A DNA stretch of 62,380 nt from Chloroflexota bacterium (GTDB taxonomy: Bacteria > Chloroflexota > Anaerolineae > Aggregatilineales > Ch27), in the NCBI GenBank assembly GCA_019873685.1, contig JAIOAT010000007.1:66281-128660 (forward strand), read 5' to 3'. The position numbers and the translations under genes were made by a program. The notes below the pieces were generated by a model that searched no databases, was not told where the DNA came from, and saw only the letters and a program-made list of their open reading frames with translations. Shown in pieces: positions 46,034 through 53,194 of this stretch. Every line of letters starts with the position of its first letter. Position 1 is the stretch's first letter.

Positions 46034-46106
46034 GCCCCCATCGTCTAGAGGCCCAGGACGTGGCCCTTTCAAGGCTAAGACAGGAGTTCGAATCTCCTTG
46101 GGGGCA
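46034..46106 (+). tRNA. tRNA-Glu (anticodon TTC)
   Basis: 73-nt cloverleaf. Acceptor GCCCCCA pairs with TGGGGGC, with discriminator A46106. The D-arm region GTCTAGAGGCCCAGGAC is typical of bacterial tRNA-Glu. The anticodon stem TGGCC/GGCTA contains one G-T pair around loop CTTTCAA, giving anticodon TTC. The T-arm is AGGAG-TTCGAAT-CTCCT. CCA is not encoded. A strong promoter precedes it and an intrinsic terminator follows eight bases later, so it is a monocistronic tRNA transcript. Confidence 0.95.
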
Positions 46107-46114
46107 CAGAGCAA

Positions 46115-46147
46115 CCATGCCCGCTTAAGCAGCGGGCATGGTTTTTT
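46115..46147 (+). terminator. intrinsic terminator of tRNA-Glu
   Basis: Perfect 10-bp stem CCATGCCCGC / GCGGGCATGG with a seven-base loop followed by TTTTTT. Confidence 0.9.
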
Positions 46148-46179
46148 GTTGCCTGGTTGTCACACACCCTGACGCGATC

Positions 46180-46371
46180 CTACGTCACTGCCGCAGGATC
46201 ATCCTCCAGCCCTTCGAGCGGGAACCGCCGCAGCTTGAGGAGTTGCAGGATCACCAGCGCCACGAACAGCGGGTTGTTGACCAGGTAGCGCTTCCACAGG
46301 CGGCGCGGCTCCGTGAGCAGGCGGAAAAGCCACTCCAGGCCGCTGCGCTGCATCCAGCGCGGAGCCTGCCT
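46180..46371 (-). pseudogene. 3' remnant of a second wecG/tagA-type glycosyltransferase gene
   Basis: Leftward frame of 63 codons with no start of its own; an in-frame TAA lies immediately upstream (46372-46374). It reads [36 protein letters not shown] and so on to a normal TAG. This is the C-terminal signature of the WecG/TagA/CpsF family. It matches the end of the intact neighbour (46380-47186) at about two thirds of residues over 46 positions. It is GC-rich, unlike the intact gene, so it is most simply the tail of the original resident gene, left when the AT-richer copy replaced it. Confidence 0.8.
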
Positions 46372-46379
46372 TTAGAGTA

Positions 46380-47186
46380 CTAGCCGTAACGTAGTTCACG
46401 GACAGGGAACGCCCCGCTGGGAATCTCGCGTGTGTACAAACGTGTTAGCTGCAGAAGAAGAAGAAAAAGAAACAAAGGATTGAGAAGCAGGTAGCGGCGC
46501 CACAGACGTCGGGGTTCTACGACAAGTCGAAACAACCACTCAAGTCCAAACTTTTGTAGTAGTGAAGGCGCTTGTGGAACTGTTCCCGCGTGGAAGTCAA
46601 ATGCGGCCCCGACAGCGATTATTGGAATAGAGAGATAATCGGAATACTCGTAGACCCAGACTTCCTGCCTTGGACAGCCAAGACCAACCAGGACGATTCT
46701 GGCCCCACTATCACGAATGGTCTCGATTATTTCCGCCTTCTCTTCAGTGGTTGTCTGGCGGAACAACGACGGTCTTGCTCCAGCAATTTTCAAGTGCGGA
46801 AACCGCTCCGTTAGGTTCTTGATCAGTCTCTGCAATACAACGTGCTTGCTACCATACAAGTAGATGGGCAGTCCTTCCTCTGCCGCCTTTTCGCAAACGC
46901 GCAGAGTCAGGATCGGCCCGTATACCCTATCAGGCAAATGGGTATTGTACAGAAGATTAAGCGACCACCTAACCGGCTGACCATCAGGAACGATAAGCTC
47001 AAAACTATTGAGACGACGTTGATGTTCTTTGTCAAGCACTCCTGTCATCACACCATGAACAGCCAAAGCGGAGACTGCCATCCTCTGTTTGGCATGGGCT
47101 GCAGAAATGATCTTTGCCACAGCACTGTCATAGTCAACTGCATCTACTCCAATCCCAAGCAAGTTCTTCTTACCTTTGTCAATCAT
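46380..47186 (-). CDS. WecG/TagA/CpsF-family glycosyltransferase
   Basis: GT26-family sugar transferase of 268 residues acting at the cytoplasmic membrane face on undecaprenyl-linked acceptors. Cues: [16 protein letters not shown], a [14 protein letters not shown] motif with the conserved Asp, [37 protein letters not shown], and the C-terminal [20 protein letters not shown]. The start is ATG 47186, overlapping the epimerase stop (ATGA); an earlier GTG is not needed. The gene is visibly AT-richer than its surroundings and is followed by the tail of a GC-rich homologue. Sugar specificity (ManNAc or other) cannot be read. Confidence 0.9.
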   Translation of the reverse strand: MIDKGKKNLLGIGVDAVDYDSAVAKIISAAHAKQRMAVSALAVHGVMTGVLDKEHQRRLNSFELIVPDGQPVRWSLNLLYNTHLPDRVYGPILTLRVCEKAAEEGLPIYLYGSKHVVLQRLIKNLTERFPHLKIAGARPSLFRQTTTEEKAEIIETIRDSGARIVLVGLGCPRQEVWVYEYSDYLSIPIIAVGAAFDFHAGTVPQAPSLLQKFGLEWLFRLVVEPRRLWRRYLLLNPLFLFLLLLQLTRLYTREIPSGAFPVRELRYG

Positions 47187-48259
47187 CTCTTGAGCTCCAA
47201 CCAACGCTCCACATTACACTGGTAGATTTCTTCGAGGATACGTTGAACATCGTATTTCTGCTGCCAATTAGGGTAATGAGACCGAAACTTACTTAGGTCG
47301 CTAATATACCAAATGTGATCACCTACCCGATTTCGATCGGTATACACTGTTTTCATCTTTTTTCCAGTGATCTGCTCACACATGCTAATGGCTTCCATCA
47401 TCGAGCAATTGCTGAAGCGTCCACCTCCAATGTTGTAGACCTCAGCAATGCGAGGTGCCTTGTAGAATTCATACATCGCATTGATGAGATCTGAACTGTG
47501 GATGTTGTCCCGCACTTGTTTTCCCTTGTACCCGAAAACAGTATATTCAGTATCTGTGACCGCACACTTCATCAGGTAGGCCAGAAAGCCATGGAGTTGT
47601 GCTCCGGAGTGGTTGGGGCCTGTCAGGCAGCCACCGCGCAGGCAGACTGTATACATTCCAAAGTACCGGCCATATTCCTGCACCATGATGTCAGCGGCAA
47701 CTTTCGAGGCACCAAACACACTATGCAGTGAAGCATCAATCGACATGTCCTCTGGAATGCCGTTACTATATGGATGTTCAGGAATGATCTCCCAGCGAGT
47801 CGGAAGTTCCTCCAGGGGCAGCCTATTGGGCGTATCGCCATATACCTTGTTAGTAGATGTGAAGATAAAAACGGCATTAGGGCAGTATTGCCTGGTCAAC
47901 TCCAGCAAGTTCAGCGTTCCGGTTGCGTTGATCCCAAAGTCCGTCAATGGTTCCTTGGCCGCCCAATCATGTGAAGGCTGAGCCGCAGTGTGCACTATCA
48001 GGCTGATATCCTTGCCGTAGTGGCGGAATTGTTTTTCCAAGGCATCATAATCTCGTATGTCGATTGACTCATGATGGTAACTTTTTCCCAGACGCTGTTC
48101 TAGAAGCTGCGCACGCCATGTTGTAGATGCCTCGTTACCAAAGAAGTAACTGCGCATGTCATTGTCTATACCGACAACTTCTAGACCAAGTTGCGCAAAG
48201 AACTCAGCAGCCTCTGAACCAATCAGACCAGCAGACCCTGTGATAATGGCGACGGACAT
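47183..48259 (-). CDS. NAD-dependent epimerase/dehydratase, CDP-tyvelose epimerase-like
   Basis: Extended short-chain dehydrogenase of 358 residues. The NAD site is [17 protein letters not shown] with IDNDM, the Ser/Thr strand is [10 protein letters not shown], then [16 protein letters not shown] and [13 protein letters not shown]. The STNKVYGD and GKQVRD strings and the [21 protein letters not shown] helix are those of the CDP-paratose 2-epimerase (RfbE/Tyv) branch. The catalytic Tyr of YxxxK is Phe here (FGASK), so the acid/base step must differ or use another residue. ATG 48259 has TTGGAGGG five bases upstream. It probably makes a nucleotide sugar for this locus. Confidence 0.86.
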   Translation of the reverse strand: MSVAIITGSAGLIGSEAAEFFAQLGLEVVGIDNDMRSYFFGNEASTTWRAQLLEQRLGKSYHHESIDIRDYDALEKQFRHYGKDISLIVHTAAQPSHDWAAKEPLTDFGINATGTLNLLELTRQYCPNAVFIFTSTNKVYGDTPNRLPLEELPTRWEIIPEHPYSNGIPEDMSIDASLHSVFGASKVAADIMVQEYGRYFGMYTVCLRGGCLTGPNHSGAQLHGFLAYLMKCAVTDTEYTVFGYKGKQVRDNIHSSDLINAMYEFYKAPRIAEVYNIGGGRFSNCSMMEAISMCEQITGKKMKTVYTDRNRVGDHIWYISDLSKFRSHYPNWQQKYDVQRILEEIYQCNVERWLELKR

Positions 48260-48274
48260 ATTCCCTCCAAGGAA

Positions 48275-48322
48275 TTCAGACTTTATGTCTGAAATATATA
48301 ACCAAGACAGCTACCTGCAAAG
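48275..48322 (-). promoter_or_regulatory. candidate promoter and palindromic site of the epimerase-wecG pair
   Basis: Read leftward: TTTGCA (48317-48322), then TATATA (16 bp) or TATATT (18 bp; 48293-48298). The perfect inverted repeat TTCAGAC-ATAAA-GTCTGAA (48275-48293) overlaps the expected transcription start and precedes the ribosome site. It could be an operator or a leader hairpin. Confidence 0.45.
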
Positions 48323-48384
48323 GAAAATTATCATAATATTGTAGTGATACAAATGACACTCTAATATTCCAAAATCTACTCACA

Positions 48385-49569
48385 TCATGAACAAGCTTTC
48401 GCCCGCGCGATCGCCGTGCGGTAGATCGCCATCAGCATCTCGTAGTTGCGCTCCGGGGTGTACTTGGCCTCGTATTCGGCCCGCGCGTTCCTGCCCATCG
48501 CCGCCATCTCCTCCGGATGCTCCCACGCCCAGGCCACCTTCGCCGCCAGGTCCGCCGCATCCCCCGGCGTGAAGTGCAACCCCGTCCGGCCATCGGCCAC
48601 GATCTCCGCCAGCGCCCCCAGCCGCGATGCGATCACCGGCGTCCCACACGCGAAGGCTTCTACAACAACCATTGGAAAACTCTCATACCATGTCGAAGGC
48701 ACCACGACAAAACGGGCCTGCCGGAGCAGGTTGAGCACCGCCGCATGCGGTTGCTGCCCAAGCAGCGTGACAGTCCCCTGCCGGGGAGGCGTCATCTGCG
48801 CCGCCAGCGTAGCCCGAAGCGGGCCATCCCCGGCAATCTTCAGCGGCACATTCAGCTTCTCCCAGGCAGCGGCAAGAACATCCAGCCCCTTTTCCACGGA
48901 GAGCCGCCCCACGAACAGCGCAAACGGTTCGCGGCCCAGACCTTCGCCCGGATCTGGCTGAAAATTCGGCTTGACGGCGATCTTCTCCGCCGGCAGCCCG
49001 CCCTGGATGAACTTCTGGCGGGCGAACTCGGTCAGGGCAATGTAGCAGTCCACCTGCTCCTGCCATGTCCTGCGCCAGCGATGGAAGGTGAGCATGGCCG
49101 CCATCCCCGCTGTCTGCAGGCGCGAGCCGCGGTAGCAGCCATAGCGCACGCCGGGCCAGGGCGGAGTCCGGCCCAGGCACAGCTCGCAAACGGCCCCACC
49201 ACGCAGGAAGAGCGCGTTCGGGCACAGCAGCCGGTAATTGTGTAGCGTCTGCACGACCGGCACGCCCGCTTCCCGGCAGGCATAATAGGCGGCGGGCGAG
49301 ATCATGAAGTGCGTGTTGTGGAAGTGCGCCACGTCCGGCTTCTCGCGGGCGATGAGCTGCCGCAGCGCCCGCACGCTATCCCCTGCCCAGACCCAGCGCG
49401 CCGGAAGCGTCAGCCTGCCCCACGCGCCAAGCGCCCGCACCTCGTCATTGGAGCGGGTGTAGGTGATAACGTGGTGGCCCGCCTCCCGCAGCAGGGCGCC
49501 CTCCGCGGAAAAAACCGCGTCCTCACCGCCGGGCTGCTGATAGTGGTTATGGATGAGAAGGATGTTCAT
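48385..49569 (-). CDS. GT4-family glycosyltransferase
   Basis: GT-B glycosyltransferase of 394 residues. The N-terminal half has ILLIHNHYQQPGGEDAVFSAE (acceptor-side loop common to this GT4 subgroup), HFHNTHFMISPAAYYACRE and a Cys-rich insert (CELCLGRTPPWPGVRYGCYR). The donor half has FALFVGRLSVEKGLDVL, LKIAGDGPL and the E-x7-E site ESFPMVVVEAFACGTPVIAS. The gene is GC-rich from end to end, in contrast to the AT-rich genes on both sides. The start is ATG 49569 (MNILLIHNH), one base after the upstream stop; in-frame codons before it lie within the upstream gene. The product would extend the repeat unit on the lipid carrier. Confidence 0.92.
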   Translation of the reverse strand: MNILLIHNHYQQPGGEDAVFSAEGALLREAGHHVITYTRSNDEVRALGAWGRLTLPARWVWAGDSVRALRQLIAREKPDVAHFHNTHFMISPAAYYACREAGVPVVQTLHNYRLLCPNALFLRGGAVCELCLGRTPPWPGVRYGCYRGSRLQTAGMAAMLTFHRWRRTWQEQVDCYIALTEFARQKFIQGGLPAEKIAVKPNFQPDPGEGLGREPFALFVGRLSVEKGLDVLAAAWEKLNVPLKIAGDGPLRATLAAQMTPPRQGTVTLLGQQPHAAVLNLLRQARFVVVPSTWYESFPMVVVEAFACGTPVIASRLGALAEIVADGRTGLHFTPGDAADLAAKVAWAWEHPEEMAAMGRNARAEYEAKYTPERNYEMLMAIYRTAIARAKACS

Positions 49570-49570
49570 C

Positions 49571-51016
49571 TCAACAAACTTCTTCAGGAACCTGAATACC
49601 TCTTCTGAGAAGTGTCGCAAAGCCCAAGATCAATAACGAGTCAAGTGCAGGGTGCCAGACAAACATCCCGGCGGTGAACATAGAACGTATGAGCAATACA
49701 GTGAACACGGCAGTAGCTTCTGTTCTCAGTGACTGGCACAGATTGGAAGTGGGCTTACTCTTCCACAGAATCCATACAGTTCTGGCGATTCCAACCAATA
49801 GCGGAGTAGCACCTAGCATGCCACCTCCTAGAAGTGCCTCCACAAATGCGTTGTCAGCCCCGGAAATCAGTCCACCAACATAAACGTTTTCGGGCTTAGC
49901 CATCCGTAACATGAACCTAGTGGCAGCGTAAGCACCATAACCCAAGAGCGGCCGATCTGTGATAAGGCTCCAGCTCACATTCCACAGATAAACACGCCCG
50001 GTGAGCGTGGCAAACTGCCGGTCTGATTGCCCACGCCTGAAATAGGCCCAAAGAACATCGCCCAGATTAGTTACTGTAAGCAAAAGGAATAACGCGATTG
50101 TGAGGAATCCCAAGATACCAAGGCGACGGGAGAGCACAAGTAAGAGCAGCGTCGCGAGCAAGAAAGCAACAATCGGTGATCGACTTTGGGCAAAAACCAG
50201 TGTAACCATACTAACTGCGAAGACAAAGAGATAGGTTCGTTCAGTCCTATAGCGTGTTAGCATCCGACTTACTGAAACCACCCCCAGTGTTGCTCCCAAC
50301 TGTCCTACGACATTTGCATCAACCAGTGGGATGAACCCATGTATCTGGACACCGAGCAAACCAACAGCAGTAATTGTTTGACTAGGCCAGACAATTACCT
50401 GAATCCACACTGAGACCATAAGTGTGCCATACAGCGTCCAGACTAGGTCAAAGAAGGTCTTGTACTCGTGCGCACTTCTGACCGAGGCTAAGATGCTTGC
50501 TAGCAGGGCAACATCAACTAGATACTCCACCGATTTATAGAGCGTCCAAAACGGCTGAACAGACCACAAGGTAGAGAAAACACCAACGATTCCGAAGCCA
50601 GTGAACCAAACCACCGGATCCGCGAAAAGGTATTGCAGCCAGTTTGTTTGCCCGCTGATTAATCTTGTTATCAGTACAAAGGCTACGATAGCCACAAGAC
50701 CAGCACGATAGATGGTCCAAATGTCGAGCAGGTTGTTCTCTATCGTCTCAATGTCGCGTACGCGAAAGATTAATGCGCTGAGGAATAATAGGACACAACA
50801 AACGTGCCACCAGCGAATCTGACTCAAGAGATGACGAAGTTTACGCCACAATTCCGGGATTACGACGATGCTGGACACTACCACAGTGCTGCCCGCCAAC
50901 CCAGCTAGGAGTCTTGTAGCGCTGGAATCCAGAGCGCCAATGAAGAATCCAGCCAGGCTGGACATCAGAGCTACTGCTATGAAGATGCTTACCGTCTTCT
51001 CAGATCTGATTGTCAT
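49571..51016 (-). CDS. O-antigen ligase/polymerase-like membrane protein
   Basis: Integral membrane protein of 481 residues with about eleven to twelve hydrophobic helices. The large outside loop carries the Wzy_C/O-antigen-ligase pattern: LTGRVYLWNVSWSLITDRPL, LGYGAYAATRF and DNAFVEALLGGGMLG. Such proteins polymerise or transfer undecaprenyl-linked glycan outside the membrane. With the flippase nearby this is a Wzx/Wzy-type pathway. AT-richer than the genome; no clear ribosome site before ATG 51016. In a monoderm host, ligation to a protein or teichoic acid is as likely as repeat polymerisation. Confidence 0.83.
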   Translation of the reverse strand: MTIRSEKTVSIFIAVALMSSLAGFFIGALDSSATRLLAGLAGSTVVVSSIVVIPELWRKLRHLLSQIRWWHVCCVLLFLSALIFRVRDIETIENNLLDIWTIYRAGLVAIVAFVLITRLISGQTNWLQYLFADPVVWFTGFGIVGVFSTLWSVQPFWTLYKSVEYLVDVALLASILASVRSAHEYKTFFDLVWTLYGTLMVSVWIQVIVWPSQTITAVGLLGVQIHGFIPLVDANVVGQLGATLGVVSVSRMLTRYRTERTYLFVFAVSMVTLVFAQSRSPIVAFLLATLLLLVLSRRLGILGFLTIALFLLLTVTNLGDVLWAYFRRGQSDRQFATLTGRVYLWNVSWSLITDRPLLGYGAYAATRFMLRMAKPENVYVGGLISGADNAFVEALLGGGMLGATPLLVGIARTVWILWKSKPTSNLCQSLRTEATAVFTVLLIRSMFTAGMFVWHPALDSLLILGFATLLRRGIQVPEEVC

Positions 51017-51045
51017 TGGCCAACAAAACCCTTGCGTATGTCACG

Positions 51046-51190
51046 TCAACTCCCCTTTTCATCCCACGTAAAGTGCTCCTGAACCCCCCGCCGCCCTGCC
51101 GCGCCCAGATCCCACGCCGCCTGTTCGAGCGATAGCCGCCACCCGCGGCGTCGGCCCGCCCAGATCGTAGTGATCAGTTCCGGCCGACTG
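51046..51190 (-). pseudogene. stub of a GC-rich glycosyltransferase gene (C-terminal end)
   Basis: Leftward GC-rich stretch whose frame reads WRLSLEQAAWDLGAAG then RRGVQEHFTWDEKGS and a stop. The last helix (x-R-R-x-V-x-E-x-F-T-W-D/E) is the usual end of GT4-type glycosyltransferases, which normally continue about fifteen residues further. Both flanks are AT-richer, and the upstream end overlaps the 3' end of the kinase gene in another frame. It looks like a resident-gene fragment stranded between two imported pieces. The right boundary is approximate. Confidence 0.5.
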
Positions 51191-52259
51191 CCTTCGAACA
51201 CATATTTATCCTGCGAAGGAACATCTCCATGTTCGTACTGGCCAACCGTCTTTCAAACAGCTGCTCATAAAATCTCCTCAGTATCCACTGCAAAAGCGGC
51301 TGTTTCGTGGTCCTATCCGCAATTCGGGGCAAGAACCAGTGATAGATCCAGGCGCTGGCAAGAACCTCGATGACAATCTTGAGTTCCTTCTGTGGATTGT
51401 ACCCCGACCAAAAGGCTTCTTCCCATTTCCACACAACTTCGCACGGGATCAATGGATTGAATAGCTTAGCTCGCAAGTTGGAGACCAGGACGACCGGGTC
51501 GTGAACCACGGTGCGTATAGCTGTATGTTCAAAATCAACGATAGCAGGCTGGTTGGTGTCTTCGCACCAAAGAATATTGGGCAAAGAGAGATCACCATGA
51601 CTAAGTGTTGTGGGGAGCAATATTCTCTCTCTACCCAGAGCCTCAATGCCCTGCGTCACAATCTGTAGAGCGAATTGGTAGAAAGGCCTTAGTGCGACAT
51701 GCACATCCCTCTGTTGTGCAAGAATATTCCGCACGTGAGCGAGATCAAGGAATGTTTGTTCGACCTCATGCGCTTTCTGCGAGTCCTTTAGCCATGCACC
51801 CACTCTCCAAAGAGCACTAATGCCGATCTCTCCCGTACGATCTGCCCCAATTGCACGTTTGATGATCTGCGCTAACGGCCTGCTGTTACTTAGGGCTTGC
51901 CAGATCATAGTCCGATTGATTTCTGAGCATGCAAGTTGCCTGGGCATAAGAACAAGGGCATTAGGCTGCTGGAGACGACTTGCGACTACCCACTCAGCCC
52001 GAATTTGATCTTTCGCTGACCTCATCCTATCTGAGTAGTCCGAGCAAGAGGCTTCAGGCACAAGCACAGGTGCCAGATATGGAAATTCGTCAGCCAAGAG
52101 GAGCTTGGCAAAAAACATCTTCCCATTAGCCCTGCCAATACAATGGAGACTCGAACCGCTGGTGCTCGTACCAATATGGGAGAGATTCACCTCCCCTACA
52201 GGGATACCCAATGTATCAGCTATTCGGCATAGTATTGTTCCGCGATCTAGCACATTCAT
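51174..52259 (-). CDS. APH-like (aminoglycoside/sugar phosphotransferase fold) protein
   Basis: Protein-kinase-fold phosphotransferase of 361 residues. The catalytic loop is LSHGDLSLPNILW and the metal strand AIVDFEHTAI, matching the HGDxxxxN...DxE/D pattern of APH/choline-kinase-type enzymes. The N-lobe contains a lysine in KMFFAKLLL. In a glycan locus it may phosphorylate a sugar or a glycan end, or modify an aglycone; the substrate is unknown. AT-richer. It starts nine bases after the methyltransferase stop with no obvious ribosome site, so translational coupling is likely. Confidence 0.78.
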   Translation of the reverse strand: MNVLDRGTILCRIADTLGIPVGEVNLSHIGTSTSGSSLHCIGRANGKMFFAKLLLADEFPYLAPVLVPEASCSDYSDRMRSAKDQIRAEWVVASRLQQPNALVLMPRQLACSEINRTMIWQALSNSRPLAQIIKRAIGADRTGEIGISALWRVGAWLKDSQKAHEVEQTFLDLAHVRNILAQQRDVHVALRPFYQFALQIVTQGIEALGRERILLPTTLSHGDLSLPNILWCEDTNQPAIVDFEHTAIRTVVHDPVVLVSNLRAKLFNPLIPCEVVWKWEEAFWSGYNPQKELKIVIEVLASAWIYHWFLPRIADRTTKQPLLQWILRRFYEQLFERRLASTNMEMFLRRINMCSKAVGRN

Positions 52260-52268
52260 GATCAGTCG

Positions 52269-53153
52269 TTAAGACAGTGGTTTTCTACTGACCAGCAGAA
52301 AAGACCCCGCACCTAGGCCGAGTAATCCTAACAACGCAAGCAAGCGATAGTAGTTCTTGCGAATAGCAGGCATTCTGGAAGCCTCGCTTGCTTGAAGCGC
52401 TGCGGTTGACAGTTGGCTGGTCGACTTCATCATCTCTTTGTCCAGGCACACGGACTGCCAAGGACCAAGCAGTACCCTAGGATACTGATAGGTGAATAGA
52501 GGGACATACACTTGAGGCAACTCAAATCCAGCGTCAGATAGCAGCCTTCGCCATCCCCAATAGCTGTAGACAAACCCTCGATAGCGGTAACCCCACAACC
52601 TCGTTGACACAAAATCTGCCCAGCGACGAGGCAAGACGTTCACCAAGGGCTTGTTGAGTTGGGCATCTCTCCAAAGGTATCGAGGAAATAGCCGATTCTT
52701 GGTGCCAACAATCAGATATCCCCCCGGTCGCAACACACGGAAGACCTCTTTCAGCGCATCGACTTGAAGTGCTTGAACAGGCTTCTCGTAACTAGTGAAA
52801 CCGATCCACTCAATAACTCCGATCATCAATGCTGTATCGGCAATGTCACCTTCAAGAGGAATTTTAAGCGCAGAACACTGTAGCGGAACAACTTGCCCAG
52901 GTGATGCCTCCCCCGCAAGAACTCGACCCCGAACGACCTCAATATTTGCGGAGTCTTTGTCTATTGCATACACTGTCTTACCAGTCTGCGCAAACGCAAA
53001 CGAGAGACCGCCGTACCCGCAACCGACATCGAGTATTACTGCACCGAGGTCTATTGCCAGTTCACCCAATCGATCTAGAAGGAGCTTTCCTCGTTCACTC
53101 CCTTCTGTCAATGGGTCAGTCTGCGAATAGTCACGTAGTTGTTTCGGTTCCAC
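52269..53153 (-). CDS. SAM-dependent methyltransferase with C-terminal membrane helix
   Basis: Class I methyltransferase of 294 residues. Motif I ILDVGCGYGGLSFAFAQ, acidic strand end VYAIDKDSANI, post-I LQCSALKIPLE, motif III VLRPGGYLIVGTKN. The segment after about 160 (RYLWRDAQLNKPL ... WGWRRLLSDAGFELPQVY) is typical of methyltransferases in polysaccharide loci. The last 30 residues contain one hydrophobic helix (LLALLGLLGLGAGSFLLV) that would tether it to the inner membrane face, where lipid-linked glycan is built. The start is GTG 53153 with GGAG seven bases upstream. AT-richer composition. Confidence 0.85.
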   Translation of the reverse strand: MEPKQLRDYSQTDPLTEGSERGKLLLDRLGELAIDLGAVILDVGCGYGGLSFAFAQTGKTVYAIDKDSANIEVVRGRVLAGEASPGQVVPLQCSALKIPLEGDIADTALMIGVIEWIGFTSYEKPVQALQVDALKEVFRVLRPGGYLIVGTKNRLFPRYLWRDAQLNKPLVNVLPRRWADFVSTRLWGYRYRGFVYSYWGWRRLLSDAGFELPQVYVPLFTYQYPRVLLGPWQSVCLDKEMMKSTSQLSTAALQASEASRMPAIRKNYYRLLALLGLLGLGAGSFLLVSRKPLS

Positions 53154-53194
53154 AAACAGACTCCATTCCTTATGCTAGAAGTCAGCTTCAGCAG

